Notes under the pieces: model-generated
Databases searched by the model: none
Told to the model about the DNA's origin: nothing
What the model saw: the letters and a program-made list of their open reading frames with translations, nothing else
Program-made: the position numbers and the translations under genes
Part shown: positions 35,383 through 46,639 of the stretch, piece by piece
Position numbering within the stretch: the first letter of the stretch is position 1
How the letters are laid out: each line of letters opens with the position of its first letter
NCBI RefSeq assembly: GCF_004664715.2
Contig: NC_051063.1
Span: forward strand, 139,747,843 to 139,811,842
Origin: Peromyscus leucopus
Lineage: Eukaryota > Chordata > Mammalia > Rodentia > Cricetidae
DNA length: 64,000 nucleotides
Direction: 5' to 3'

Positions 35383-35615
35383 TTATCATAGTTTTTGAGA
35401 CAAGGTCTCTCCCTAAACCTGGAACGTGATGTTCTGGCTGGACCGGCTAGCCAGCAAGCCCTCAGGATCTGCCTGTTCACATCCTTCCAGGGCCAGGGCT
35501 TCAGACAAGCTATACTGTGCCTGGCTGTTATCTGAATGCTCGGCATCCGAACTCAGGTCCTGGAGCTCACAAGGCAGGCAAGCACTTTATCTACTGAGCC
35601 ATCTCCTCAGCCCCA
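35383..35615 (+). repeat. Rodent dispersed repeat, same family as 28243
   Basis: 'gagacaaggtctctccctaa', 'gctggaccggctagccagca', 'gcaagcactttatctactga' and 'gccatctcctcagcccc'. Confidence 0.6.
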
Positions 35616-36000
35616 GTCTATGCTTCTCAAAAAAAAATGCCTTCCCTACAGGTCCTCCCTCAAGACGCCATCTGAGATGATCAGTTCCCCAGGGCCCCTG
35701 GCGGTTCTGTAGTCACAGCACAAATTGATTCTGCGCCCTCCCGGCAGGAAGGCTTGTGGAGGGCCGCCTGAAGCAGATGCTGCTGAGAGATGACCTACCT
35801 CTGACTCTTGAGGTTCCCCCTGCTGCCCCAAAGCTCCGGAGGCCTTAAGCCAGCCTTAAGAGTCCTCATTAGAGCCCCAGAAAAAGGCTGAACTCTCCCA
35901 CTGCGGATGGAGACATCAGATGGGGAGCTCAGAGCAGGGCAACAGCCTGCAAGAGGATACTGATGGTGATAAGTCGGGGCCAGAAGGGGGTGTGCCCACG

Positions 36001-36015
36001 AGTGCCCTCTGCTAC
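36001..36015 (-). promoter_or_regulatory. Candidate CTCF site
   Basis: GTAGCAGAGGGCACT on the minus strand matches the 15-base consensus at 13 positions, with the core AGAGGGCAC intact. Low certainty. Confidence 0.3.
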
Positions 36016-36664
36016 CTCCGCAGATGGTAACATGACTCTCTGCGGTCTGTCAGCCTGAAACGATGTACACAGAGCTGCCGTTTCTTAAGGACCTTGGGGA
36101 GGGACCTCAAAGACGCTAAGACTGGACTGTCGTCACAGGCAGTAAGCTGAAAGGCTCCTGACCTCTACAGAGGCATCACCCGGCACAACATGTCCACCGC
36201 ATTAAATCACCAACTGCAGGCCTCTTAGAGGTCAGGGACCTACAGGCAACCTGGTGCAGCATCAAAAAGCAAAAGCTGTGGGGTCCCCTATCGGAAGTCC
36301 CCCCAAAGGCTGCTTTTTAAAGATGTGATATATACATATTTCACATATTATATTTAAGCAAGAGATTCCAGGCAGTAATCCGGGACTTCTGAGGCCAGTA
36401 GTCTTCATGGAAAGCAGAAGCGTTTGAGTGTGTGTAAATCTTAGAGCAGCTTGTGCAAACAGGGGAAGCCAGCCTTTCTGAGGAAGTCCCTCAGTGCTCT
36501 CTGCATGGCTGAAAGGGTCTCACTGCCCGACAGTGGCAGGTCACTGTTCTTTTCTGGGGAATGCACTTGAGAAAGTGGCCTCACCTCACCATAGCCAGAG
36601 TGGATAGGATTAGTAGTTAAAACGTTTTCCTATTTCTTCTTTTTAAGAAAGCTATTTTAAATGT

Positions 36665-36838
36665 GCATATATATCATGCATGCATGCTCGTGCATGTGTG
36701 TGTCCATGCTGTAGCACGTGTGTGGAGGTCAGAGGGACAGCCTGCAGGAGTCATTGTCCTACCATGTGGGTTCTGGAAATCTAACTCAGGTCTTGGTAGC
36801 AAGCACCCTCAAGCTTCTGAGACATTTCACCAGTTTTT
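36665..36838 (-). repeat. B3-type SINE
   Basis: Reversed and diverged: 'gtgtggaggtcagagggaca', 'accatgtgggttctggaaat'. Confidence 0.7.
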
Positions 36839-37225
36839 CTCTTTCTAGTCACTCTGTGGCTGAGGATGCTTTGGGGTCTCTTTGACTCACTGCCTGGTGC
36901 TCGACCTCACCCAAGTACAAAGGTACCTCACAGAGCCTGACACTCCTCACAGCTCCTTAGGAGGCATTGTGTGCTCTGCACATTTTGTTTTAACCCAAGC
37001 TTTTGGAGTCCACCAACATGTAGGATTAGCTACTGTCCAGAGAAATGACACCAGGACAAACAGGAGAACTCAGAAGCTTGCAAAGACAGTGAGTGGTTCT
37101 ACCCAGACTTAACAACAGGAAATCCCTGAACTTGTCCTAAAATCCCAGGATGCAAGGCCGAGGACTTGGTTTAAAAAGTGGGGCTAAGGCTAATGTTTGC
37201 AGAGTAAGATTTGTGCCTGAACACT

Positions 37226-37345
37226 TACATGGTCTCAGGAGACCCAGGTGGGCCTTGAACTCACTATGTAGCTGAGGCTGGCCTTGAACTCTGGATCCTA
37301 CTGTTTGCGTTTCCCAAACACACCAGTGATGGCACCACTCCCAGC
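37226..37345 (-). repeat. B1-like SINE fragment
   Basis: 'ccttgaactcactatgtagc' and 'gaggctggccttgaactctg', reversed B1/PB1 type. Confidence 0.7.
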
Positions 37346-38153
37346 TGGCTTTGCAATGCTCACTTCTTAAGGTGGCTGACACCTGCCGTTGTCCCCATGA
37401 CACACACCTTTGTTAGGGTGAGCTGGCTTTTCCTGTTCTGGACACTTCCAGCGGCCTCTCATGGAGTTTCCTCTCTGCCCGGTTCTAGAGCCACACAGAT
37501 CTAGGCTAAAATGTAACCGCCCACGTTTGTCATTTGAGGTACACAGAGGTGCACCCAGGCTTCCTCCCCGGGGCTGCCTTCTATGGCCTGACCCTGCAGC
37601 AGTTCCCCTGAGAACCCCGAGTAGCCTGCACAGCTCCAGTGCCTCTGGAAGGCGGCTACCAGGACCCATCTTCCTCCATCTGCCCATCAATCTCCCAAGT
37701 ACAGGGCTTCCCCATCTTTATCCTGACAACCCTCTCAGTTCCCTATTCCACAGTTAAGGCATAGTTTGAGATTTCAGAAGTCAGGCTCACCCCACCTCCC
37801 TTCAAGACCTGTGTCCTACTCTGTCTCTGGTGGAAACCTGGGACTTCCGTGTATTTGCCCACAGCTAGCCAATCACATGTTTGAGACGGCTCCACGGTGC
37901 CTGCCTTCCTTGTGGACTGAGCCACGGTAGAGAGAGAACATGGCTCAGGTTCATCTTAAGTTATTTTCTGTGGGTGGCAATCAGCACCTCTGGGAAACAG
38001 AAAGGCAATGCAAGGATCCCTGAACACCAACCAGCAGGATGGAAAAATATCTACGGCCCAGTACAGCCAAGGCTCCGTTTGTTCCGTAGCCCTCCTTTGA
38101 ACTGTTAATCAAGCCCAATCTTTCAGAATAATAGCCTGCTTATTACCACCCTG

Positions 38154-38167
38154 TTTGCATGACAAAG
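38154..38167 (-). promoter_or_regulatory. SOX-POU composite motif
   Basis: The minus strand reads CTTTGTCATGCAAA, a SOX half-site directly joined to an octamer half-site in the spacing known for SOX2 with POU5F1 or neural POU3F factors. It sits in unique, AT-rich sequence in RGMA intron 2. CCTTTGAA (TCF/LEF-like) lies at 38094-38101 and ACAATG (SOX-like) at 38282-38287. Function is inferred. Confidence 0.55.
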
Positions 38168-38808
38168 CATCCCAATAAAACTTATTTTGCCGGGGCCCAG
38201 AGGGGGTGTGAAGGATCAACCATGAGAAAGGAGTTTTAGGAATGTGGTGAGTCGCTCCAGGGCCTGAGCCCAGGAATAAAGACAATGTAATTTGCCACCA
38301 AGAAAAGCCCAATAGACCAATAAATTACCCGCGTGCAAAGGGATTAGATCAGGTTTCAGGGGCCTAGGGGAGGGGCAGGGTAAGATGGGAGGGAGACAGC
38401 CATGCCTTCTCTTAAAGCGGCAAGCATCCCTTAGAATACAAGATGTTTTCAACTCTGCTTGCACGGTGACTGAACTGATTTACTGCTCAGAGTTCTGGAT
38501 CCTGCCGTGTACTGGGCACGGTGATGAATGCTGTTCTGGGAACACACTCTGTGCTTAGGCGGGGCTGACCTCACCAACTTCTAGAATGTTTCATCTGAGT
38601 TTGGACGGAGGCATGATGGTATGAGGGAAGCAGCGTTTCCCTGAGATTGACAAGAGGCAAACACCTGGCTGGCCCCGGGGTGAGGGAGCAGGGTGGAGAA
38701 AGGCATCAAGGAAACAGTGCCAGACTTCATTCAAATCACTGCCCTTTGCTGGGTGGGAGCGGGAATCGTTTGAATTCCGTTTGCCATCTGCCATCCTGCT
38801 GGATCCCG

Positions 38809-38823
38809 CCACCAGGGGGCACT
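38809..38823 (+). promoter_or_regulatory. CTCF consensus site
   Basis: CCACCAGGGGGCACT matches CCASYAGRKGGCRSY at all 15 positions. It is in repeat-free sequence 8.3 kb downstream of RGMA exon 2 and not inside a B2 SINE, the usual rodent source of new CTCF sites. It precedes a CpG-enriched block (38.83-39.2 kb). Confidence 0.65.
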
Positions 38824-38825
38824 AG

Positions 38826-39210
38826 ATGAAAAAAGGAAGGCTCCCTGGAGTCCCGCTGCTGTTCTTTCCACCGCGGCCCTCCGGCTCCAGCCTCCAGCAT
38901 CTCTTGCCTACGTGCGGCTCCGAGGTACTAAGCCCAGCGGGGCGGCTCCTTTGTCACTCTGGCCCCTGCGGTGGAAGCTGCTTCCTGCGGCGGCGTGTCT
39001 TAGAGTGCCTCTCCTCCTTTAGGAGCCTACCTCACGATTCCCCCAAGTTTAGCTCCCCCGGTGGAAATGCCCGAGGGAGGGGGAGGGGAGTTCATTTTGC
39101 CGGCAGGCCTAGGAAAGATGCTCCCGCCGGGTGGTTTCAGCCGGGGAGCTCCCGCAGAAAGCCCCCGCGGCAGCATCGGAATACTATTTTAGTTAGCCGG
39201 GTCACTTAAG
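38826..39210. promoter_or_regulatory. CpG-enriched intronic block
   Basis: GC-rich sequence with scattered CpG and no repeat, next to the CTCF motif. It could be an intronic enhancer or minor promoter. The plus-strand open frame of 127 codons is not protein-like. Confidence 0.35.
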
Positions 39211-39692
39211 AGGCAAGAGCTTCAATTAGGCCACCGGCGGCTGGAAGAAAGGAGGGGAAGCCACTTTTAGGAAGTCTGCCAGCCTCCGGGAGAGGCCAAC
39301 CCGGAGGCTTGAAGTCCTCACGTTCCCTTCCTCACTGCCCACCTGGTCTGGAGAGCACCCCGCGCCGCCCGGCCACCCACCCCCCCCCGCCACCTCTGGA
39401 AAAAAACGTCACATCACAATCCTGATGGGAATGGGGACAGGTCACCAAGGAGGAGGGCCAACTGCTCTCACTGAGTAGGAGCCTCCCAGCCCGGCTCTCC
39501 TGCTGATCCCATAGCAACGAATCGAGGTGTACGTGGGGGCGGGGCGGGGTGGGGGTGTACGTTATGGGACAAGAATGGATGCCTGAGGCTGCCTGTTGGC
39601 GTCACTCTTGCAGGAATTTCACTCAATCATCCGGGTGTAAACACCCAGGTGTTTGGCCTCAGATACCGAGAGGGACACACCCAACAGACTAG

Positions 39693-39715
39693 ATTTTTTT
39701 TTTTTTTTTTTTTTG
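39693..39715. repeat. Poly-T tract
   Basis: A T run of about 23 bases. Confidence 0.9.
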
Positions 39716-40251
39716 CCAGGTGCTGCACAGTCTACCTCATTTAACTCATCACTGTCGCTAGAAGGGATCACGCTCCCGTGTGACATTCCTGGCCCAGGCA
39801 GCCTAAGGGCCCCAGAGCTGCCACTCCACTGTGTCTCCCACCCATCAGCTCCACTGGGAACTGTCCAGGCTTCCTTCAGAGTCTGGTCAGCAGGACATGG
39901 CTGGGTGCAAGAAGGAGAGCTTTTGGGAAAACCTCAGGTGATCTAGGAAGGGAAGGCAGAAATGCTGGGGAGCTGGGTCCTGGCGGGTGAACTCACTGCT
40001 TAGCCAGCCTGGGCAGAGGTGGCTGAGTGCCACTCCCAGAGCCGGGGCAGGACGGTACTGCCCCTCAGCCACACCCAGCCAGGGCTGCCCTGCCTCAGCC
40101 TCCACACATGCCAAGTTGCTACAAGCACCCTTGCTGAGTGCCAAGGAGAAGGGCACACCTCAGCTTTCCAAACAGGCTACCCTCCCCCGGCTCCCACGGG
40201 AGCCATGTGGAACCAGTTCCAGGGCAACAGGGGGGTGTTGAAAGCTACGAA

Positions 40252-40266
40252 CTAGCCCTCTAGTGG
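40252..40266 (-). promoter_or_regulatory. Candidate CTCF site
   Basis: The minus strand has the intact core CCACTAGAGGGC; the last three consensus positions fail. Confidence 0.35.
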
Positions 40267-41472
40267 GAGGCCACAGGCAGCCTGTCAATTCAGGACCAAG
40301 AGCGTGTCTGGGTAACAGGGGCCCATAGGGGTCAAGTAAAGACACAAGTCCCCCACATCAGGAACATCCTGCTTTGGGGGGAGAACAGCCCCGGGCCCCA
40401 GAAGGTCAGTGGTATGGAATTCCCAGGACAATGAAGGCCCAGGTGAAAGCCTTCATTTTCGGTTTCTGGCGTGGGGCTCACGCCTGAGGTGACTGACAGC
40501 TTTACATCCTGACTCTGCCTCCAGCAATGCTGGACTTTTCTTCTCAGCTGCAGGTCAAAACACAGTTCAGGGGAAGAAAAGAAAAAAGAAAGGAAGAACC
40601 CACTGTGGAGGCCCACCTTCTCCCTCCCTGCCTCCTGCAGGTGTGAAAGGGCACATGCCAGGCTGGTACCCAGGTGGGAGGCCCAACCCCGAACTCCTTC
40701 CTGAATGGGGTGGGGTGCGGGGACAGCAATGAAACGTCCAGGGGTCCCAGCGCTTTCGTCCGATAGGGCGCACAATAGTACATTAGTAAACTCCCACTGG
40801 CCTGTCTCCCTGACCTGCCAGGGCACCATCTTCCTCTCCGGGACAGAGTTAGATGATGTCGGAGGGCAGGATGGGCCTTTGGAGGCAGAGAAAGCGCTGC
40901 CTCTGTGGGGACTGGGGGTGGCCCAGTGTGGTAGTCTCACAGGTCTTTCTTACCCCAGCCCCACATCTGGAACCTCACAGGCCCAACAGCAGACTTTCAC
41001 AGTCTACACAGCCAATTTTAACAACTGTGTTTATCCAACATCTGGAAAGGGCAGGAGTCTGGCATCGGCTATTGGGCTCCGCTTGGTAACGGCCTGTACA
41101 ACGCCATGCAAACTCTTTAAATCAGGAATGATGGTTCCTGAGGACTTACTTAGAGACTCCTAGTACCCTGTGGCCATGCAAGCCACAGAAGAACTCTTAA
41201 ACTTATTTTCCTCCTTCAGACAACCATATCTGGGAGAGGGAACTATGAAGGTATTAGGTCTTGAAGGATGCTGTTAAAATGTTAATTAGGAATTGTCTGT
41301 GAGAGGCCAGACTTTTGGATTTTTAATCCCTTTTCGTCTTTGGATTTTTTTTTTTAAAAAAAATATCTACTGCTTGTATAATCAGAAACAATATTTGAGG
41401 AATATGTGGGGTATCTTGGGGGGGAGAAAGTCCTGTGGTCTTTGTCCTTTGAACAAAAGCTAGAATCAAAAG

Positions 41473-41474
<2 letters not shown>

Positions 41475-41521
<47 letters not shown>
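41475..41521. repeat. (CA)n microsatellite
   Basis: About 23 uninterrupted units. Confidence 0.97.
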
Positions 41522-41522
<1 letters not shown>

Positions 41523-42824
41523 CCCCTATGGGCTTTGCAGCTTCCAGGGCTATCTGGAAGTGATTGGGGGTGTGGGGGAGGATCAGTGTAGACAGGCAGA
41601 AAATGGCTCCCACCTTTAACATACAGAAATGGAGACTGAGAGGACAAAAACCAAAGACCTGTGAGTCCATGAAACCAGGGGGATGCACACCTCCGTGAGG
41701 CTAAAGGGACAGGGGCCTTGGGCACCCAAAAGTCTGCTTGGACCACAGTAGGTTGCATTGAATTTGGACTTTGGGCAGAGGGGTGAGCGTTCAATTCAGA
41801 ACTGGGTGGTGCAAGACAAGGCATGGAGAGCATCCTATGGGAAAAGGGGATGGGATACAGAGGGGAGGGGGCTGGGATGTGCTGGATCTTCGGAAATGAA
41901 GTATGGTAAGAGTATAGGGCCAGAAATCAGAGATGCCCCTCCTGGATGCTACAAACAGGACCACGAGGTTCTGAGTGCGGTCCATCTGGCTCGGGATTGG
42001 AGTGGGACACTGAGGCCGCTCCCAGGGTGGTCGTTCATGCTGTGGCTCTAGCAATGTGACAACAGAAACGGGCAGAAAGAGGAAGGACTCCCAGCTCTAG
42101 GCGACTGGCCTACATGGAGACCATTTTGCAGGGAGGAGGTCTTCATGCATCTGGGCGGTGGGGTCCCTGACACAGGTGGGTAGGGGAGGCCACTGGGGAG
42201 GCCACATCCTGGTGTGCCTGCGACCCGGGAGACATTTGGGGAGTCTTGACTTTCAGACTAGGAAAGTCCAGGGCAAACTGGTAAGAGTGGGCCACTGGAA
42301 AAAAGGCCTCCAGGGTGCGTGTTAGCACAATAGCGAAAGATTACGGCACTGAGCTGGTACTCAACGCAAACCTGAAGGTAGAGTGCAGAGCACGGTCCTT
42401 GCACAGTCCACCAAAGGCCGGCTCTTTGGAGGGAACTGCAGTCCCTCCAACATATTCCCAATCTTACTCATTTGCCTTGCAGGACCCCAGTGTCTTCTCT
42501 TCCCCATCTCAAGCCTTACTGATGCCCATGGGTTATCTCTCCTACCCTTCCACTTTTCCAAGATCCCCTCCTTTGGGTACCAGGGTGACTACTAACAATT
42601 CCCCCCAACCTTGCAGGGGCTCTCCTTCCACCAGAAACCCGGAGAACCTTTTTCCCTTTCTCTCCAGTGTACCCTCAGAGCCTAGCGGGCCATGGCAACT
42701 CTAGGATTTGATATCTGTACTCTCCCAGGAAGCCAAACGTCTGCCCCTGTCATCCCCTGGCTGCTAGTCACCTGCCTCTTGTAACTGAACATCACCTTCT
42801 TCCCTCTTTTGCAGCCCCCCCCCC

Positions 42825-43172
42825 CACTCACGTGCTAATTCCTAATCCTCAAAGTGATGGTGTTAAATAGGAGCCAGGACTTTAGGAAGTAATTATGTCA
42901 TGGAAGTAGAGCCCTCATGAAAGTGCCCTTATGAAAAGGACCCTAGAGAATCAGCTTTCCATCCCTTCCGCCTTGGGGGGGGGACCTGATAATAAGGCAC
43001 AGGGTACATGGAGTAGAAAGGTCCTCTTAGTAGGTAACCACAGTGGCTGGTTCCTTGATCTCTGATTTTCTAGCCACCACAGCTATAATCAACAAATGTC
43101 TGTTGTTTATAACCCTCAAACTCTGTGGTATTTTGTTATAGTGACTGAAATGGGCTAATACACTCTCCTCAC
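42825..43172 (+). repeat. MLT1-type MaLR LTR
   Basis: 'tcctcaaagtgatggtgtta', 'aagtgcccttatgaaaagga', 'aatgtctgttgtttataacc' and 'ggtattttgttatagtgact' in MLT1 order, ending 'gggctaataca'. Confidence 0.85.
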
Positions 43173-43394
43173 TCTCCTTTTGGGACACAAAGCCTAACTC
43201 AGGGACACAGCTGTATATGGGAAGCAGGCTTACTTAGTTCTGCATTCTTACACAGCAGTCCAGTTAAAAATATTCTCATCTCCACAGCCATGCAGACATA
43301 TTGAGATACTTCAGAGAACCTTAGTTTCTCTAAGTCTCAGTTTCCCCCCTTGAAGACTGACACTTCCGCAACAGGTACAGCTCTAAAGCATAAG

Positions 43395-43630
43395 GGAGGG
43401 GCTGAAGATCTGGCTGACGAGTTAAGAGCACTGGCTGCTTTTGCAGAGGACCGGGTTCCGTTCCCAGCACCTGTATAGGACAGTTTATAAAAACAAATAA
43501 CTCAGGTTCCAGGGACTCCCATGCTTTCTTCTGGCCTCTGTGGGCACTGCATACATGTGGTGCACATGCAGACATTACCCACACATACACATAAATAAAA
43601 ATAAAGGAAAATTTAAAAATTAAATAAAAC
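43395..43630 (+). repeat. B2/B3-type SINE
   Basis: Head 'gggctgaagatctggctgac', 'gttaagagcactggctgctt', tail 'cacacatacacataaataaa'. Confidence 0.85.
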
Positions 43631-45148
43631 GACTAGGGAAAGAAACAGGGAAGAGAGGCTGCACCCTCCTTGGAAGCTAGCCCTTCGAAAGAAGCATCAG
43701 AATTCCCTGGAGGGCTTGTCAGAACACTGAGGCCAAGGCCTGCCCTGCAGCATCTGCTTCCCTAGACCTGCGGTGGGGAGGGAGGTTCCTGGGGGAGGCT
43801 GATGCTGCTGGTCCATGGCCCACACTCTTGAGAACCCTGCTAGAGCACAGCATGCACAAATAGCTACAGGAAACATGCCAACCTGCACACACCACGCCCT
43901 GGATGGGTTTCCCTTGGAAGGCTGTTTAAATAAGTCACAATGGCCTCACAGCTTAAACCGTATCTATTTACTGTGTTCCGAAGAGGATGCTATTTGTGGA
44001 AAACTGTTCTAAGAAGTTTTTTCCGGCCTCCCCCCCCCCCATCTTGGGTAGATACAGCCATTCTGTCCCATCCTCTATCCCAGAACAGTATTCAAACAGA
44101 CAAACAGACAACCCTCCAGCCTCTCTCTCTTGTGCAGGCTGAAGGCCCTGTAAGCCGTCACTGAGGCTGGGACTCGGGAAGTCAGCCATACACATTAAGT
44201 AAGTACACGTAAACACTCAAAACACACAAACACTCTCAGTCTGGCAGAGTGAAGGCATCTTTCTCCACATAACTATGTCCAATTTAATCTGCACTCCCGC
44301 TTACTGCTGGCAGTCATTCAAGCAGGCAAGCTCTGAACAAACCTATGCTTTCACAGGGCTGCTCGGCCAGTTTCCACCTGTCTTTGGTGGGGGAGGCCCC
44401 GGCTTTCTTTTTGTCCCTAATGTCCACCCAACTGTCTACCAGAACTCCAGGCTTTCTGACCTTTACTCTGGGGCATCCTGTGTGCTGGACCAGTATGTCA
44501 GACAGAGGCCGTGACAGGGCATCTCTGCCGTGGAAACCACACATCTGTCTCCTCCCGACGGAGGAGACTGTCTTTTTGCTCCAGGTCTCTGGAGCACTCA
44601 CATTCCTAAACCCCTCAGTTGATTTGGTTGTTGGTGACCCGCAGCTCAGTTTTCACGGCGGTGGGCAGTTTTGACTAGACGCAACTGTCAGAGGGCTCCA
44701 GCGAGGGGAAACCTTAGCCAGTTGGCATGACACAGCCCGGCTATCAGCTCCATCTGCCAGGGTTTAGTTACCAGCCCTGAAGCCAAAAAGAAATGGGTTT
44801 CTTGGACACCAAAGTGGCGGAATTTGAGTTGTGAATTATATAACCCACTAGTGTGCCTCACACTAGGCTGTGGACACTTAAAAAAAAAACAAGTTTTTAA
44901 GACAAAGAAATGAATGGGGAAACATCACACACCCAACCCCTCCATCCTACCCATCCCTTGCAGCTCCTTCCTACTTCAGAGAACTTCGGCAGGCCCTTCC
45001 TTCCCTCACCTTCCAGCCCCAGGAGTTAAGAAGCGCTGCAGCTTTAAGAGCGGGAAGGTGTTATTTTAAGAGCCCTAGGAGCCCCCCTTCTCAATTTCAG
45101 CTCAGAGCTGAGATCACATCCCCCACTGCAGCCAAGGGACAAAAGCCA

Positions 45149-45169
45149 TTTATCAACCCATCTGATAAA
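45149..45169. promoter_or_regulatory. Inverted pair of GATA-like sites
   Basis: TTTATCA and TGATAAA form a perfect 7-base inverted repeat with a 7-base spacer in unique sequence. Small palindromes like this occur by chance. Confidence 0.25.
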
Positions 45170-45357
45170 ACTTCCAATGGGCCGGATCTTTATCCAGACC
45201 AAACCAAGACGAACACAACTGCACGCTGCCGCTTCTTTGAGATTCTTCTTCTTCCTGATGGTTTTTGTTTTTTTAAATTTTAAATAAATTCTTTTTTTTA
45301 AAAAAAATAAATTCTTGGGAAGGAATAAAATCAGTCTTTCAAATAGAACATTTAGAG

Positions 45358-45581
45358 CAGAGTCTCTCAACCTGTGGGTCGCGACCCCCAGGGAATCGAA
45401 CGGTCCTGTCACAGGGGTCGCCTAAGATCATCGGAAAACAGATGTTTTTACATTACGATTCATAACCGTAGCAAACTCACAGTTATGAAGTAACATCGAA
45501 AGTAATTTTATGGCTTGGGGTCACCACAACATGAGGTACTGTATTAAAGGGGCGCAGCATTAAGAAGGTTGAGAACCACTA
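45358..45581 (+). mobile_element. URR1-type hAT element
   Basis: 'tctctcaacctgtgggtcgc', 'agtaattttatggcttgggg' and the end 'gaaggttgagaaccact'. Flanks no longer match. Confidence 0.85.
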
Positions 45582-46639
45582 ATTAGGCTGAAGAAACTTG
45601 GGTTTTAAAAACACGATAGTGGGGGGAGGTTCTCCCCTGCTGGAAACACTGCGGGGTTTTGCTATTTCCAGGGTGTCTGCAGTATGAGGGCTGCTGGGAC
45701 ATACCGACACCCCTGCCCCCTCGTTCTGATCCTGGGCAGGGATCTACCTCTTCGGGAGAGAGTTTCAGAAAGGGGTTTTGAAAGTCTAGGATGCTCCTGG
45801 GTCTGGCAGCCGCTGAGGGAGCAGGCACGCTTTGGTTAAGTAGGTACTTGGTGGGGGGGGGGGGGCGCAGCTCAGCTGAGACAAGAGAGTCAACTCACCC
45901 TTACCCCATAGTGTTTGTGTGCTCCCCGGGAGTGCCAACTTGCAGCCAGGCCTAGCCTGGACTGCCTGCCCTGTTCTGTCAGTTCCTTGAAACCCAGTTG
46001 GCTGAAGAAGAAATCAAAACAACCCAGTCCTAACTCAAAGCGTTTCTTGCAAATCTCAGCTGCGCAGAGGCAGCAGAGAACCACATCTGGCCGCGCTGCG
46101 AGACAAGCTGGAATTTTTTGCTCAAAGACACCTCTGAACCCCACAACACAATGGAAACTGCCAGGAGATCCCGCCTTACAAGGAGGACCATTTGGTCGTG
46201 ACACTGTTTATTTGTATTTTAAAAAGAGAAAAACGTGCGGAAAGCGTTTAACTGGCCTTTTCAGACTCCGAGCAGCATGAAGTAAAAATGAAATAAAGTT
46301 TTACGAAACATTATAAAGAAAACAGACCGGGGATTTAAGCTTCGTTCATTCCCTCTCCCCCTCCTCCCCCCCCCCCCCAAAGGGGAAAAAAAGTAAAGAA
46401 ACCGGAGCGTTTGGGAAGGAACAAACGCTTCTCTGTGGAGTTGGTCTCCCTTCCCCCAACAAAAACAAGAGGTCCGGGCTCGGAGGAATTTGAAAGCAGC
46501 GATCTGCCAAAAACATTGTGAAAAACTATGGGGGATTCATTGGAAACAGATGGGCTTTTTCAGCTTTAATTCTGAAATTCTCTCGCTTTCTGGCACAATA
46601 AAAACAAACAGGGGGGCGACGCAGAATGTTATCAAACAG

